Assembly: GCA_964516135.1 (NCBI GenBank)
Contig: CAZEWN010000001.1
Location: 62,001 to 126,000, forward strand
Direction of reading: 5' to 3'
Source: 34-65-8 sp964516135
GTDB lineage: Bacteria; Pseudomonadota; Alphaproteobacteria; Sphingomonadales; Sphingomonadaceae
DNA: 64,000 bases
The notes under the pieces are model-generated. The model did no database searches and was not told where the DNA came from. It saw only the letters and a program-made list of their open reading frames with translations. This document shows, piece after piece, positions 34,670 to 43,536 of this stretch; the stretch's first letter is position 1; every line of letters begins with the position of its first letter. Both the position numbers and the translations under genes were made by a program.

Positions 34670-36856
34670 ATGAACGCTCTGAACGCCGGATATGCGCCGA
34701 CGCACGCGATGCCGATGCCGGCGGACGCCGGAAGCCACCACAAGCCCGCGATCGTCGACTATCTTCACATCCTTCGTCGCCGTAAGTGGTGGATCGTAAG
34801 TGTCCTTGCGGCCGCCGTGCTGCTCGCGCTGGTGGCGACCTTGCTGATGCGGCCGACCTACTCGGCCGTCACGCAGATCGAAGTCTCGCGCGAACAGAAG
34901 AATGTGACGAATGTCCAGGGTATCGATTCCGAGCAGGTCGGCCGCGATCTCGAATTCTACCAGACGCAATATTCCCTGCTCGAAGCGCGCTCGCTGGCCG
35001 AGCGCGTCATGCGACGCCTGCGTCTCGATACGCTCGAGAATTTCTGGGACGCACACGGTGTCGATCCGGCCGATCTCGAAGGGGAAACTGGGCTGCGGCG
35101 AGCGGGTCAGGGCGGTGGCGCACGCGAGCGGGTGGCCCTGGAACTGCTCCTCAATCACGTGTCGATCCAGCCGATCCGCGGGTCTTCGCTGATCGATATC
35201 GAATATTCCTCGTACGACCCGGAAACCTCCGCCCTGATCGCCAATACCTGGGCGACAGAGTTCATCGCGCAGAGCATTTCGCGCAAGTTTGATTCGACGG
35301 CCGAAGCCCGGGTGTTTCTCGAACGCCGCCTCGAAGAGCTGCGGGGTCGGGTGGAGCAATCCGAGCGCGCGCTTGTCGATTATGCCAGCGCCCGCAACAT
35401 CATCACGATCGACAGTGGAGACGCGTCGCAGGCCGCCAGCGGACAAGTCCGCGAGCGAACGCTGACAGCGGACAGTCTCGAAGCGCTCAACCGGCAGCTT
35501 CAACAAGCCACGTCCGAGCGCATCGCGGCGGAAGCGACGGCCCGAACGGGTGGCGGGGCCAAGACAAACCAGACCCTGGCCAGCCTGCGCCAGCAACGGG
35601 CTCAGCTGGCCTCCGAATACGCGGAACTGATGGTTCAGTTCGAGCCGGGGTACCCCCAGGCACGTGCCGTGCAGGAAAGCCTGCGCGCCATGGACCAGGC
35701 GATTGCGCGCGAGGAGTCGCGCGTTGGCCGGGACGCGAACGAGATTTACCAAGCGGCTGCAGCGCGGGAAGCAAACTTGCGCGACCAGGTTGCCTCGCTC
35801 TCAACCCAGGTCCAGTCTCAGCGCCGCGATTCCATACAGTACAACATCTATCAGCGCGAAGCCGACACCAACCGCCAGCTCTACGATTCGCTGTTGCAGC
35901 GCTACAAGGAAATTGGCGTCGCCGGCGTATCGGCCAACAACATCGCAGTGATCGATCGCGCGGAACCACCGACGGAGCCGTCGTCGCCCAACCTCGTCCT
36001 CAACCTTGCGCTTGCTCTGGCCGCGGGACTGCTTGGTGCGGTCGCGCTGGTGTTCATCCTCGAACAGGCCCGCGAAGGGTTGACCGATCCCACACGGGTA
36101 CGCGATCTGCTGGGTATCCCGCTGCTGGGCAGCGTGCCCAAGATGGATGACGAAACCGATATTCCGAGCGTGATCGGCGACCCCAAGTCGGACATGTCGG
36201 AGGCATACCTGGCGATCCGATCCAGCCTGGCCTTCACCACCGAACACGGCGTGCCGCATTCGATGATGATGGTTTCCTCCCAGCCGGCCGAAGGCAAAAG
36301 CACCTCCGCCCTGGCTCTGGCCACCGTGCTGCACCGCGTGGGCAAGCGGGTGGTGCTGATCGATGCCGACTTGCGGAACCCGTCGATCCACTCCTATCTC
36401 GGATTGGATCGGGAAACCGGCGTGAGCAACTTCCTAGCCGGCCAGCAAGATTGGCGTTCGCTGCTGCGCCCGGTTCGTCCGGGCTTCGACCTCATGCCAG
36501 CGGGCCCTTCCGTGCCCAGCGCGGCTGAACTGCTCAGTGGAGAGCGGTTGATCGAGCTCGTTCGCATGCTTGAGCAGGAATACGATCACGTGGTCGTCGA
36601 TTCCGCACCCATCATCGGGCTCGCCGATGCTCCGCTGATCAGCCGTGCCGTCGAAACGGTGATCTTCGTCGTCGAAACCGGCGCGGTGTCCGTCCGCGGG
36701 CTACGCGCCGCACTCGATCGTCTGCGCGCAGCGGGCGCGCCGTTGATCGGCACGATCATGACGAAGTTCGACGATTCATCGGTCGAATACGGCTATGGTT
36801 ACAGCTATCGCTATTCCTATGGGCGCCGTGGCGAGGACGCGAACGCGGATGCGTAA
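34670..36856 (+). CDS. Polysaccharide co-polymerase and tyrosine autokinase, Wzc-like
   Basis: The 728-residue inner-membrane protein controls chain length and export together with the Wza-like partner. It has a first membrane helix near residue 45, a Wzz domain with a long coiled coil (about 210-420), and a second helix near 450 (LALALAAGLLGAVALVFIL). A BY-kinase domain follows with Walker A PAEGKSTS (about 538-545) and Walker A' VVLIDADLRNPS. The tail carries six tyrosines at every second residue from 707 to 717, the expected autophosphorylation cluster. Its end overlaps the next gene by 8 bases. Confidence 0.95.
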   Translation: MNALNAGYAPTHAMPMPADAGSHHKPAIVDYLHILRRRKWWIVSVLAAAVLLALVATLLMRPTYSAVTQIEVSREQKNVTNVQGIDSEQVGRDLEFYQTQYSLLEARSLAERVMRRLRLDTLENFWDAHGVDPADLEGETGLRRAGQGGGARERVALELLLNHVSIQPIRGSSLIDIEYSSYDPETSALIANTWATEFIAQSISRKFDSTAEARVFLERRLEELRGRVEQSERALVDYASARNIITIDSGDASQAASGQVRERTLTADSLEALNRQLQQATSERIAAEATARTGGGAKTNQTLASLRQQRAQLASEYAELMVQFEPGYPQARAVQESLRAMDQAIAREESRVGRDANEIYQAAAAREANLRDQVASLSTQVQSQRRDSIQYNIYQREADTNRQLYDSLLQRYKEIGVAGVSANNIAVIDRAEPPTEPSSPNLVLNLALALAAGLLGAVALVFILEQAREGLTDPTRVRDLLGIPLLGSVPKMDDETDIPSVIGDPKSDMSEAYLAIRSSLAFTTEHGVPHSMMMVSSQPAEGKSTSALALATVLHRVGKRVVLIDADLRNPSIHSYLGLDRETGVSNFLAGQQDWRSLLRPVRPGFDLMPAGPSVPSAAELLSGERLIELVRMLEQEYDHVVVDSAPIIGLADAPLISRAVETVIFVVETGAVSVRGLRAALDRLRAAGAPLIGTIMTKFDDSSVEYGYGYSYRYSYGRRGEDANADA

Positions 36857-38120
36857 CGCTCAAAAATCACCGCCGACTGGTCGCACCGGATGGCAACGCG
36901 CTGCAATCCTGGTGCTGGCCCTCGCGGCCAGCCTCTACACCGCCGCATTCAGTTTCGCGGTCGTCAACGACCGGCGGTTGCCGGAGATTGCCCTGGCGAT
37001 ATTCCCCGGCCTGGTTCCTGCCGCGAGCCAGGCGGCCGACATCCGCCTGTTCACTGCCGCACAGGCCACGGTTGCCCAAGGTACAGGCCGGGTGAGCGCC
37101 GATGCGATACCCCCATCCCTGATAACCGGTATCGGGGTTCAGCTTGATCCAGGCACCCGTTCGGCGATCCGGATGATCGCAGAGCAATCGCTATCTTCCA
37201 GTCTACTTGCCGCCGACGCCCTGCGGCAACTGGCTTACCTTGAGCGGAGCGCCGATCGGCGCGAAAGGTTGCTCCGGCTGTCACAGGACGTGACGCGCCG
37301 AAACGCTTTCGCCGCCCTGCAACTCGCCGAGATCGAGTTGCGTGGCAACCGCGCCGAAGCCGGGGTTGCGGGTCTCAATCGCGCGCTGATCGTTTCCGAC
37401 CGGCTCGACGGCGCGATCATCCCGCTGATGCTGGGCGCGGCACAGCAACCCGCCTATCTCGAACCGATTGGCGATCTGCTGGCAGACGACCCCCTCTGGG
37501 CCAGCCGGCTGGTCGATTGGTCGGTCGCCAATCCAAATTCCCTGCCTCTGCTGGCGCCGCTGCTACGCTTCCTGCCAGCCGAATCGCCCGCCCGTGCAAA
37601 GGGTTATGGCCAGGTCATGGTCGACCTCCTCGCGCAGCAAGGTAGCTTCGGCGAAGCTTTTTCGGTTTACCAAGCCTATGCATCGTCCGCGCCACGCGCT
37701 AGCGATCTGGTGGGTGCGGGATTTCCGCCGCTCGACTGGAAATTGATCGACAATTACGATTCAGGCGGTCGGTTGTTCGAGGACAATGCCCTGGAATTCT
37801 TCGCGAATCCGGGTCGGCGCGGGGAGGTCGCGCAGCTCGTGACCAATCTTGCTCCGGGCCGCCATATCCTGTCGTTGCAGATTGACGAGACGATGGGCGG
37901 CAACGCGGAACTGACGTTGGAAACCCTGTGTTTGCAGCAGGGCGGCGCTGAATCGCAGCTGCGTTCCGCGACCGCTCCTCTTGCCGACGGCGTGATCCGC
38001 TTCCCGGTCGCGGTCGATAACCAGTGCCCGTATCAACGGCTGCGCCTGGTGATCGCCAGCGGCAACGAAGCGTCGAGCGCCCTTGCGCGCGCTGTCAATT
38101 TGAGCCGGGTCGGCGCCTGA
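36849..38120 (+). CDS. Unknown membrane-anchored protein of the export operon
   Basis: The 423-residue product starts with one membrane helix (AAILVLALAASLYTAAFSFAV) after a basic stretch, so the bulk should lie in the periplasm. Residues about 120-300 look like helical TPR-type repeats (ALRQLAYLERSADRRERLL, then AALQLAEIELRGNRAEA). The last 120 residues look like a beta-sandwich with two cysteines (ETLCLQQ and DNQCPYQ) that could pair, and may bind carbohydrate. It overlaps the Wzc-like gene, so a role in chain assembly or export is likely. I cannot name the family. Confidence 0.7.
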   Translation: MRNAQKSPPTGRTGWQRAAILVLALAASLYTAAFSFAVVNDRRLPEIALAIFPGLVPAASQAADIRLFTAAQATVAQGTGRVSADAIPPSLITGIGVQLDPGTRSAIRMIAEQSLSSSLLAADALRQLAYLERSADRRERLLRLSQDVTRRNAFAALQLAEIELRGNRAEAGVAGLNRALIVSDRLDGAIIPLMLGAAQQPAYLEPIGDLLADDPLWASRLVDWSVANPNSLPLLAPLLRFLPAESPARAKGYGQVMVDLLAQQGSFGEAFSVYQAYASSAPRASDLVGAGFPPLDWKLIDNYDSGGRLFEDNALEFFANPGRRGEVAQLVTNLAPGRHILSLQIDETMGGNAELTLETLCLQQGGAESQLRSATAPLADGVIRFPVAVDNQCPYQRLRLVIASGNEASSALARAVNLSRVGA

Positions 38121-38122
38121 TC

Positions 38123-38800
38123 ATGCACCGGATACTCGCGGTGATCCCGGCCCGCGGGGGGTCAAAGGGCATTCCGCGCAAGAACCTTCTTCCGTTGGGC
38201 GGAAAACCCCTGATCGCCTGGAGCATCGAACAGGCACTCGCCAGCACAGGCGTGACGGATACCGTCGTTTCCACAGATTGCGAGGAAATCGCTGCAGTCG
38301 CATCACGTTATGGGGCCCAGGTTCCATTCCTGCGCCCCGCCGACCTTGCCACGGATGCGGCCGCGACGGAGCCAGTGATGCAGCATGCCTTGGCCCAGAT
38401 GGAACACCGCGCAGGCCGGTACGATGCCATAATGCTGCTCCAGCCGACCTCGCCGATCAGGCTTCCCACGACAATCGACAAAGCCGTGGCCCAGTTCCTC
38501 GCCAGCGGTGCCGACAGCCTTTGCGGCGTCGTGGAGAGTCACGCCTTTTTTTGGCAGAAGGATCCGGTTCGGGCCAGCTACGACCCCGCTAACCGCCCGC
38601 GGCGGCAGGATATTCCCCCGCAGGCACGTCGTTACCGCGAAACGGGCTCGCTCTACATCACCCAGCGCGACATTTTCGTGGAACGGAACAATCGGCTGGC
38701 GGGATCGATAACCCTTTTTGAGATGGATGAACGCGAAGGCTGGGAAATTGACAGCCACACGGATTTGGCCGTGCTTCGCGCGCTCATCGAGGAGGCATGA
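38123..38800 (+). CDS. Acylneuraminate cytidylyltransferase family protein
   Basis: The 225-residue enzyme activates a nonulosonic acid to its CMP form. It opens with the CMP-NeuAc synthetase signature AVIPARGGSKGIPRKNL, followed by VSTDCEEIA, MLLQPTSPIR and RYRETGSLYITQRD. It starts 2 bases after the previous stop. It is distinct from the second cytidylyltransferase at 44682, so two different nonulosonic acids, or two forms, may be activated. The ATG at 38123 is chosen because the signature begins there. Confidence 0.9.
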   Translation: MHRILAVIPARGGSKGIPRKNLLPLGGKPLIAWSIEQALASTGVTDTVVSTDCEEIAAVASRYGAQVPFLRPADLATDAAATEPVMQHALAQMEHRAGRYDAIMLLQPTSPIRLPTTIDKAVAQFLASGADSLCGVVESHAFFWQKDPVRASYDPANRPRRQDIPPQARRYRETGSLYITQRDIFVERNNRLAGSITLFEMDEREGWEIDSHTDLAVLRALIEEA

Positions 38801-38804
38801 ACGC

Positions 38805-41054
38805 GTGATCATCGACCCCGATATCGGGCCGTACATCGTTTTCTCCGAGGACGATCTGGTCTCTGGTTTGCGCAAGATCAACCTGAACAAGCGCGGCTTC
38901 GTATTATGCGTGTCCGGTTCGGGGCAACTCGAAGGCGTGTTGACCGACGGCGACGTGCGCCGCTGGTTGACCAGCGGGGTGCAAACCGACTTTTCGATCG
39001 CCGTGCTGAAAGTCGCCAACCGCGATTTCACCGCCGTGCGCGATGGCGCTGGCGACGACGCGATCCGCGCCTGCTTTTCCGACCGGATTGGTTTCGTACC
39101 GCTTGTTGACGCGCACAATCACCTTATCGCGATCGCCTGGCGCGAACAGCGCATCATCAAGATCGGCAGCCGCGCGATCGGCAAGGACGAGCCAGCCTAT
39201 GTGATCGCGGAAATCGGTAACAATCATAACGGAAGCCTGGAGCTTGCCAAGGAACTGATCGATCTCGCTGTCGCCGCCGGCGCCGATTGCGCCAAGTTCC
39301 AAATGCGCGACATGGCCACGCTGTACCGAAACGATGGCGCGGCAGACGACGAGAGCGCGGATCTGGGCGCACAGTACACACTGGACCTGCTATCGCGTTT
39401 CCAACTCGGCGATGCTGAATTGATCGAGGCATTCGACCACTGCAAGAACCGGGGCATCCAGCCGTTATGCACCCCCTGGGACGAGGTCAGCCTGGCGAAG
39501 CTTGAGGCCTATGGCATGCCGGCCTACAAGCTGGCATCGGCAGACCTCACCAATCACCAGTTGCTGACGGCGATGGCGCATACGGGCAAGGTGCTGATCT
39601 GCTCGACCGGTATGTCGACACAGCGCGAAGTCGAACAGGCGATCGATCTGCTCAAGCGCCATAGCGCGCCCTTCGTGCTGCTCCATTGCAATTCGACCTA
39701 CCCCGCGCCGTTCAAGGACATCAATCTGGCCTACATGGATACCCTGGCCGGGCTATCGGGCGGGTTGGTCGGCTACTCGGGCCACGAACGTGGCATTCAC
39801 GTGCCGGTGGCCGCTGTCGCCCGGGGCGCGAAAGTGATCGAAAAGCATTTCACCGTTGACCGCACGATGGAGGGCAACGATCATCGCGTCAGCCTTTTGC
39901 CATCGGAATTCAAGGCGATGGTGGAAGCCATCCGCGATGTCGAGGCCGCGATGGGTTCCGATAAGCCGCGTGGGATCACACAAGGCGAATTGATGAACCG
40001 CGAAGTGCTGGCAAAAAGCATCGTAGCTGCCCGCGCGATCCAACCGGGCCAGGTCATTCGCGATGAAGATCTAACCTTGCGTAGCCCTGGCCAGGGGCTG
40101 CAACCATATAATCAGGCCGCGCTGGTCGGCACCAAGGCGAAACGTACCTTCGCTGCCGGAGATTTCTTTTTCCCCAGCGACCTTGCCGAAACGGTTGCGA
40201 TCGCACGAGATTATCGGTTCCGGCGCCCCTTCGGCGTGCCGGTGCGTTACCACGATCTGAGCAAGCTGGTGGCCGCCACCAATCTGGACCTGGTCGAATT
40301 CCATCTGTCATACAAGGATATGGACATTGATGTCGCAACGGCCCTGGGTGGTCAGGAATTCGACATCGATCTGGTCGTGCACAGCCCCGAACTGTTCGCG
40401 GGCGATCATGTCATGGATCTCTGTTCGTCCGAGGCTGCGTATCGACAGCGTTCGATTGACGAACTGCAGCGGGTGATCGACATCACCAGGCAACTCGCGC
40501 GGCATTTTCGCCGCGCGGATCGCCCTGCCATTATCATCAACGCTGGTGGGTTTTCGGCCGACGGACCAATTCCGGCGGACAGGCGCCCGGCGATGTACGA
40601 TCTGATCGGACAGGCGCTCGCCTCGTTGGACAGTGAGGGCGTGGAGATAATCCCCCAGACCATGCCTCCATATCCGTGGCATTTCGGTGGCCAGCGGTAT
40701 CACAACCTGTTCATGACGGCGGATGATATCGTGAGCTTCAGTCGGAAGTTCGATGTGCGCATCTGCCTCGACATCTCGCATTCCGCCCTTGCAGCCACCC
40801 ACGCCAGGAAAAGTTTTCGCAGCTTCCTGGAAGAGGTCGGGCCCGTTACCCGGCACCTGCATATCGTCGACGCCGAAGGGGTCGACGGCGAAGGTCTTCA
40901 GATCGGCGAGGGGACGATCGATTTTGCCATGGTTGCCTCGGTCATCGATCGCGTCGCACCCGATGCCAGTTTCATTCCGGAAATCTGGCAAGGGCACAAG
41001 GACGAGGGGTCTGGCTTCTGGCTCGCGCTTGAGCGACTCGAGGAATGGTTCTGA
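38805..41054 (+). CDS. Multidomain nonulosonic acid synthase: CBS pair, NeuB, SAF and TIM-barrel
   Basis: The 749-residue protein is a fusion. Residues about 9-118 form a CBS pair (GVLTDGDVRRWL, then IGFVPLVDAHN). About 121-375 form a NeuB synthase domain with AEIGNNHNGS (135-144), KLASADLTN and EKHFTVDR, which condenses an amino sugar with phosphoenolpyruvate. About 395-460 form the SAF/antifreeze-like domain (LAKSIVAARAIQPGQVI). From about 480 an AP-endonuclease-2/xylose-isomerase-like TIM barrel follows (DIDLVVHSPELF, then HLHIVDAEGVDGEG). The start is a GTG at 38805 with AGGAGG upstream. The TIM barrel could act on a sugar epimerisation step, but that is inferred. Confidence 0.88.
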   Translation: MIIDPDIGPYIVFSEDDLVSGLRKINLNKRGFVLCVSGSGQLEGVLTDGDVRRWLTSGVQTDFSIAVLKVANRDFTAVRDGAGDDAIRACFSDRIGFVPLVDAHNHLIAIAWREQRIIKIGSRAIGKDEPAYVIAEIGNNHNGSLELAKELIDLAVAAGADCAKFQMRDMATLYRNDGAADDESADLGAQYTLDLLSRFQLGDAELIEAFDHCKNRGIQPLCTPWDEVSLAKLEAYGMPAYKLASADLTNHQLLTAMAHTGKVLICSTGMSTQREVEQAIDLLKRHSAPFVLLHCNSTYPAPFKDINLAYMDTLAGLSGGLVGYSGHERGIHVPVAAVARGAKVIEKHFTVDRTMEGNDHRVSLLPSEFKAMVEAIRDVEAAMGSDKPRGITQGELMNREVLAKSIVAARAIQPGQVIRDEDLTLRSPGQGLQPYNQAALVGTKAKRTFAAGDFFFPSDLAETVAIARDYRFRRPFGVPVRYHDLSKLVAATNLDLVEFHLSYKDMDIDVATALGGQEFDIDLVVHSPELFAGDHVMDLCSSEAAYRQRSIDELQRVIDITRQLARHFRRADRPAIIINAGGFSADGPIPADRRPAMYDLIGQALASLDSEGVEIIPQTMPPYPWHFGGQRYHNLFMTADDIVSFSRKFDVRICLDISHSALAATHARKSFRSFLEEVGPVTRHLHIVDAEGVDGEGLQIGEGTIDFAMVASVIDRVAPDASFIPEIWQGHKDEGSGFWLALERLEEWF

Positions 41055-42454
41055 ACGCGCAACGAGCCACCAGCGGGCTTCGCATCGGATTTGTCGTCGA
41101 TCACCCCCTGCGTGATCTCGACGGTCTGGTGCTTGTGGCGCATCTGCTTGCGCAGCGCGGCCACCGCACCGTTCTTATCCCGTTTTACGCCCAGAATTTT
41201 GACCTGCCGTCGCTGGATCTTGACCTGGTCGTAGTCAACTACCTGCGTCCCGCGAACGAAGCACTCGTGCGCGCGACGCTGGCGCGCGCAACCAAGGTTG
41301 CCGTGCTGGACACCGAAGGTGCCCTGCGCCCCGCCAAGGGCGTCACAAGCTACGAAGGGTGTGCGGCCTATCTGCGCGAGAGCGGTCTCGACAACGCGAT
41401 TTCGCTCTACATGCTTTGGGGTGAGGCCATGAAACCCTTGTTGCTGGAACGGACCAGGCTTGACCCGGCACGCATCGAGGTGACCGGGTGCCCTCGGTTC
41501 GATCTTGCCCATCAACCTTGGTCGCTGGCGGGCGAACGGCAGGAAATCATCCTCGTCAACACCGCGTTCCCCACGGTGAATTCCCGGCATGCCCATGACG
41601 GGCGCGAAGATCGGGCGGCGTTGCGCGCAACCGGGTTCAGCGACGCCGAGATCGACGACGTGTTCAGCACATACCGTGCGATCATGGCGGATTTCTGCGA
41701 AGCTGTCGCACGCTTGGCGAAGGCACGGCCCGGGCGACAATTCGTGGTCCGGCCGCATCCGTTCGAAGCATCCGAACCATACGAACGGCATTTCGCCGCG
41801 TTCCCCAACGTCACCCTGCATCGCGCCGGTAGCGTGCTCGACATGCTGTCGCGAAGCGATTGCCTGTTGCACGTCAACTGTACGACAGCCGTGGAAGCGG
41901 TCATGTGCGGAGTCCCGCCCATATCGCTGGATTTCGCAAACCGGGCCGAAGCGGTTGCCCATGCACCGCTGCCCGGCCGCGTCAGTCACCGGGCGCTGGA
42001 TATCGATGCCGCGCTTGCCCTGATCGACCAAGGGCGCTCGATCCGACCCGATCACGCATTGCTGGCGGTTCGTGAAGCCGAAATCCGCCATTACTTCGGT
42101 CCATGCGACGGTGCCGCCGCATCGCGCGTTGCCGACGCCGTGGAGCGCACCGCCGGTGGCGCCCGATCCACAGCGCGCGGGCCAGTTGCCCCGCGTCAAC
42201 GGATGCTGGCTGCCGCGGGCGCGCTGGCTGGTTCCGCGCTGATCGAAAAATGGCGTCAGCGCCGTTTTCGTGGGCGCGCGGAAAAGGCGGTTGGCGCAGC
42301 CGCAGTGGAAGCCGCGCTGCAGCGCTTTTCGTACGCGGATTCGAGTGAGCTTGCCCAGGTTCGACGCCTGCGTGGCCCCCTCGGCCGGCCCATGCTGTCG
42401 CTTGAGATAACGCCCGGCCGCGCATTGCAAGGCCGTTGCCACCCGCAACCCTAA
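41045..42454 (+). CDS. GT-B-like surface carbohydrate biosynthesis protein
   Basis: The 469-residue protein has two Rossmann-like halves. The second contains FVVRPHPFEASEPYERHF and HVNCTTAVEAVMCGVPPISLD, the signature of GT-B-like proteins annotated as surface carbohydrate biosynthesis proteins and often found next to sialic-acid genes. It overlaps the NeuB fusion gene by 10 bases. It may be the transferase for the nonulosonic acid made upstream. A hydrolysing role like NeuC or PseG, which share the fold, is also possible. The last 80 residues are basic and Ala/Arg-rich. Confidence 0.7.
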   Translation: MVLNAQRATSGLRIGFVVDHPLRDLDGLVLVAHLLAQRGHRTVLIPFYAQNFDLPSLDLDLVVVNYLRPANEALVRATLARATKVAVLDTEGALRPAKGVTSYEGCAAYLRESGLDNAISLYMLWGEAMKPLLLERTRLDPARIEVTGCPRFDLAHQPWSLAGERQEIILVNTAFPTVNSRHAHDGREDRAALRATGFSDAEIDDVFSTYRAIMADFCEAVARLAKARPGRQFVVRPHPFEASEPYERHFAAFPNVTLHRAGSVLDMLSRSDCLLHVNCTTAVEAVMCGVPPISLDFANRAEAVAHAPLPGRVSHRALDIDAALALIDQGRSIRPDHALLAVREAEIRHYFGPCDGAAASRVADAVERTAGGARSTARGPVAPRQRMLAAAGALAGSALIEKWRQRRFRGRAEKAVGAAAVEAALQRFSYADSSELAQVRRLRGPLGRPMLSLEITPGRALQGRCHPQP

Positions 42455-42515
42455 ATACTAACGCACGATCGTAAATCCGTCTCGGCCCTGCCGGACCAAC
42501 GCAATCTGGAAAACA

Positions 42516-43526
42516 ATGATCAACGGCAAATCCCTGCTCATCACAGGCGGCACCGGCTCTTTCGGCAAGGCCTTTGTAAAGACTGTGCTCGAACGATATC
42601 CGGATGTCGGGCGCCTGGTTATCTTTTCCCGCGATGAACTCAAGCAGTTCGAAATGCAGCAGCGGTTTTCGCCGATCGAACACAGGGCGCTGCGTTACTT
42701 CATCGGGGATGTGCGCGACGAAGCCAGGGTGCGGCGCGCGATGGATGGCATCGATTACGTGATCCATGCGGCGGCGTTGAAACAAGTGCCCGCGGCCGAA
42801 TACAATCCGTTCGAATGCATCAAGACCAACGTGATCGGGGCACAGAACGTCATCGAAGCATGCCTGGACGCGAAGGTCTCCCGGGTGGTTGCCCTGTCGA
42901 CGGACAAAGCTGCCGCGCCGGCCAACCTGTATGGCGCGACCAAGCTGTGTTCGGACAAGTTGTTCGTTGCGGCAAACAACATCCGTGGACCGCGCGACCT
43001 GCGTTTCAGCGTGGTGCGATACGGCAATGTCATGGGGTCGCGCGGATCAGTGATCCCATTTTTCCAGCAGCAGAAGTCGAAAGGCCATTTGCCCATCACG
43101 GACGAGCGCATGACGCGGTTCAACATCTCGTTGTCCGATGGCGTGGACATGGTGCTCTGGGCGCTCGAGCATGCGCAGGGCGGGGAAGTGCTGGTCCCCA
43201 AAATTCCCTCGTACCGGATTACCGATGTGGCCGAAGCGATCGCGCCGGGCATGCCGACCCAGGTTGTCGGCATTCGCCCGGGCGAAAAGGTCCATGAAGA
43301 AATGATCACCGCCAGCGACAGTTACAACACCGTCGATCTTGGTCGCTATTACGCGATCCTCCCCACCGCGGCCGAGGGACCAATGGACGATTACTGCAAG
43401 GCGACGGGCGCGGTGAGGGTTCCGGCGGGTTTTGCCTATAGCAGCGGGGACAACCAGGATTTCCTCACCGTCGCCCAGTTACAGGATCTGATCGGCCGGC
43501 ACGTGACGGGGCAGGACGTAGACTAG
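42516..43526 (+). CDS. pseB: UDP-GlcNAc 4,6-dehydratase (inverting), PseB
   Basis: The 336-residue soluble SDR starts pseudaminic acid synthesis by converting UDP-GlcNAc to UDP-2-acetamido-2,6-dideoxy-L-arabino-hex-4-ulose. It shows LLITGGTGSFGKAF, FSRDELKQFEMQQRF, HAAALKQVPAAEYNPFE and the catalytic STDKAAAPANLYGATK. The length is typical. It is followed 10 bases later by pseC. A 61-base gap precedes it, so it may have its own promoter. Confidence 0.95.
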   Translation: MINGKSLLITGGTGSFGKAFVKTVLERYPDVGRLVIFSRDELKQFEMQQRFSPIEHRALRYFIGDVRDEARVRRAMDGIDYVIHAAALKQVPAAEYNPFECIKTNVIGAQNVIEACLDAKVSRVVALSTDKAAAPANLYGATKLCSDKLFVAANNIRGPRDLRFSVVRYGNVMGSRGSVIPFFQQQKSKGHLPITDERMTRFNISLSDGVDMVLWALEHAQGGEVLVPKIPSYRITDVAEAIAPGMPTQVVGIRPGEKVHEEMITASDSYNTVDLGRYYAILPTAAEGPMDDYCKATGAVRVPAGFAYSSGDNQDFLTVAQLQDLIGRHVTGQDVD

Positions 43527-43536
43527 GCATGGCGCA

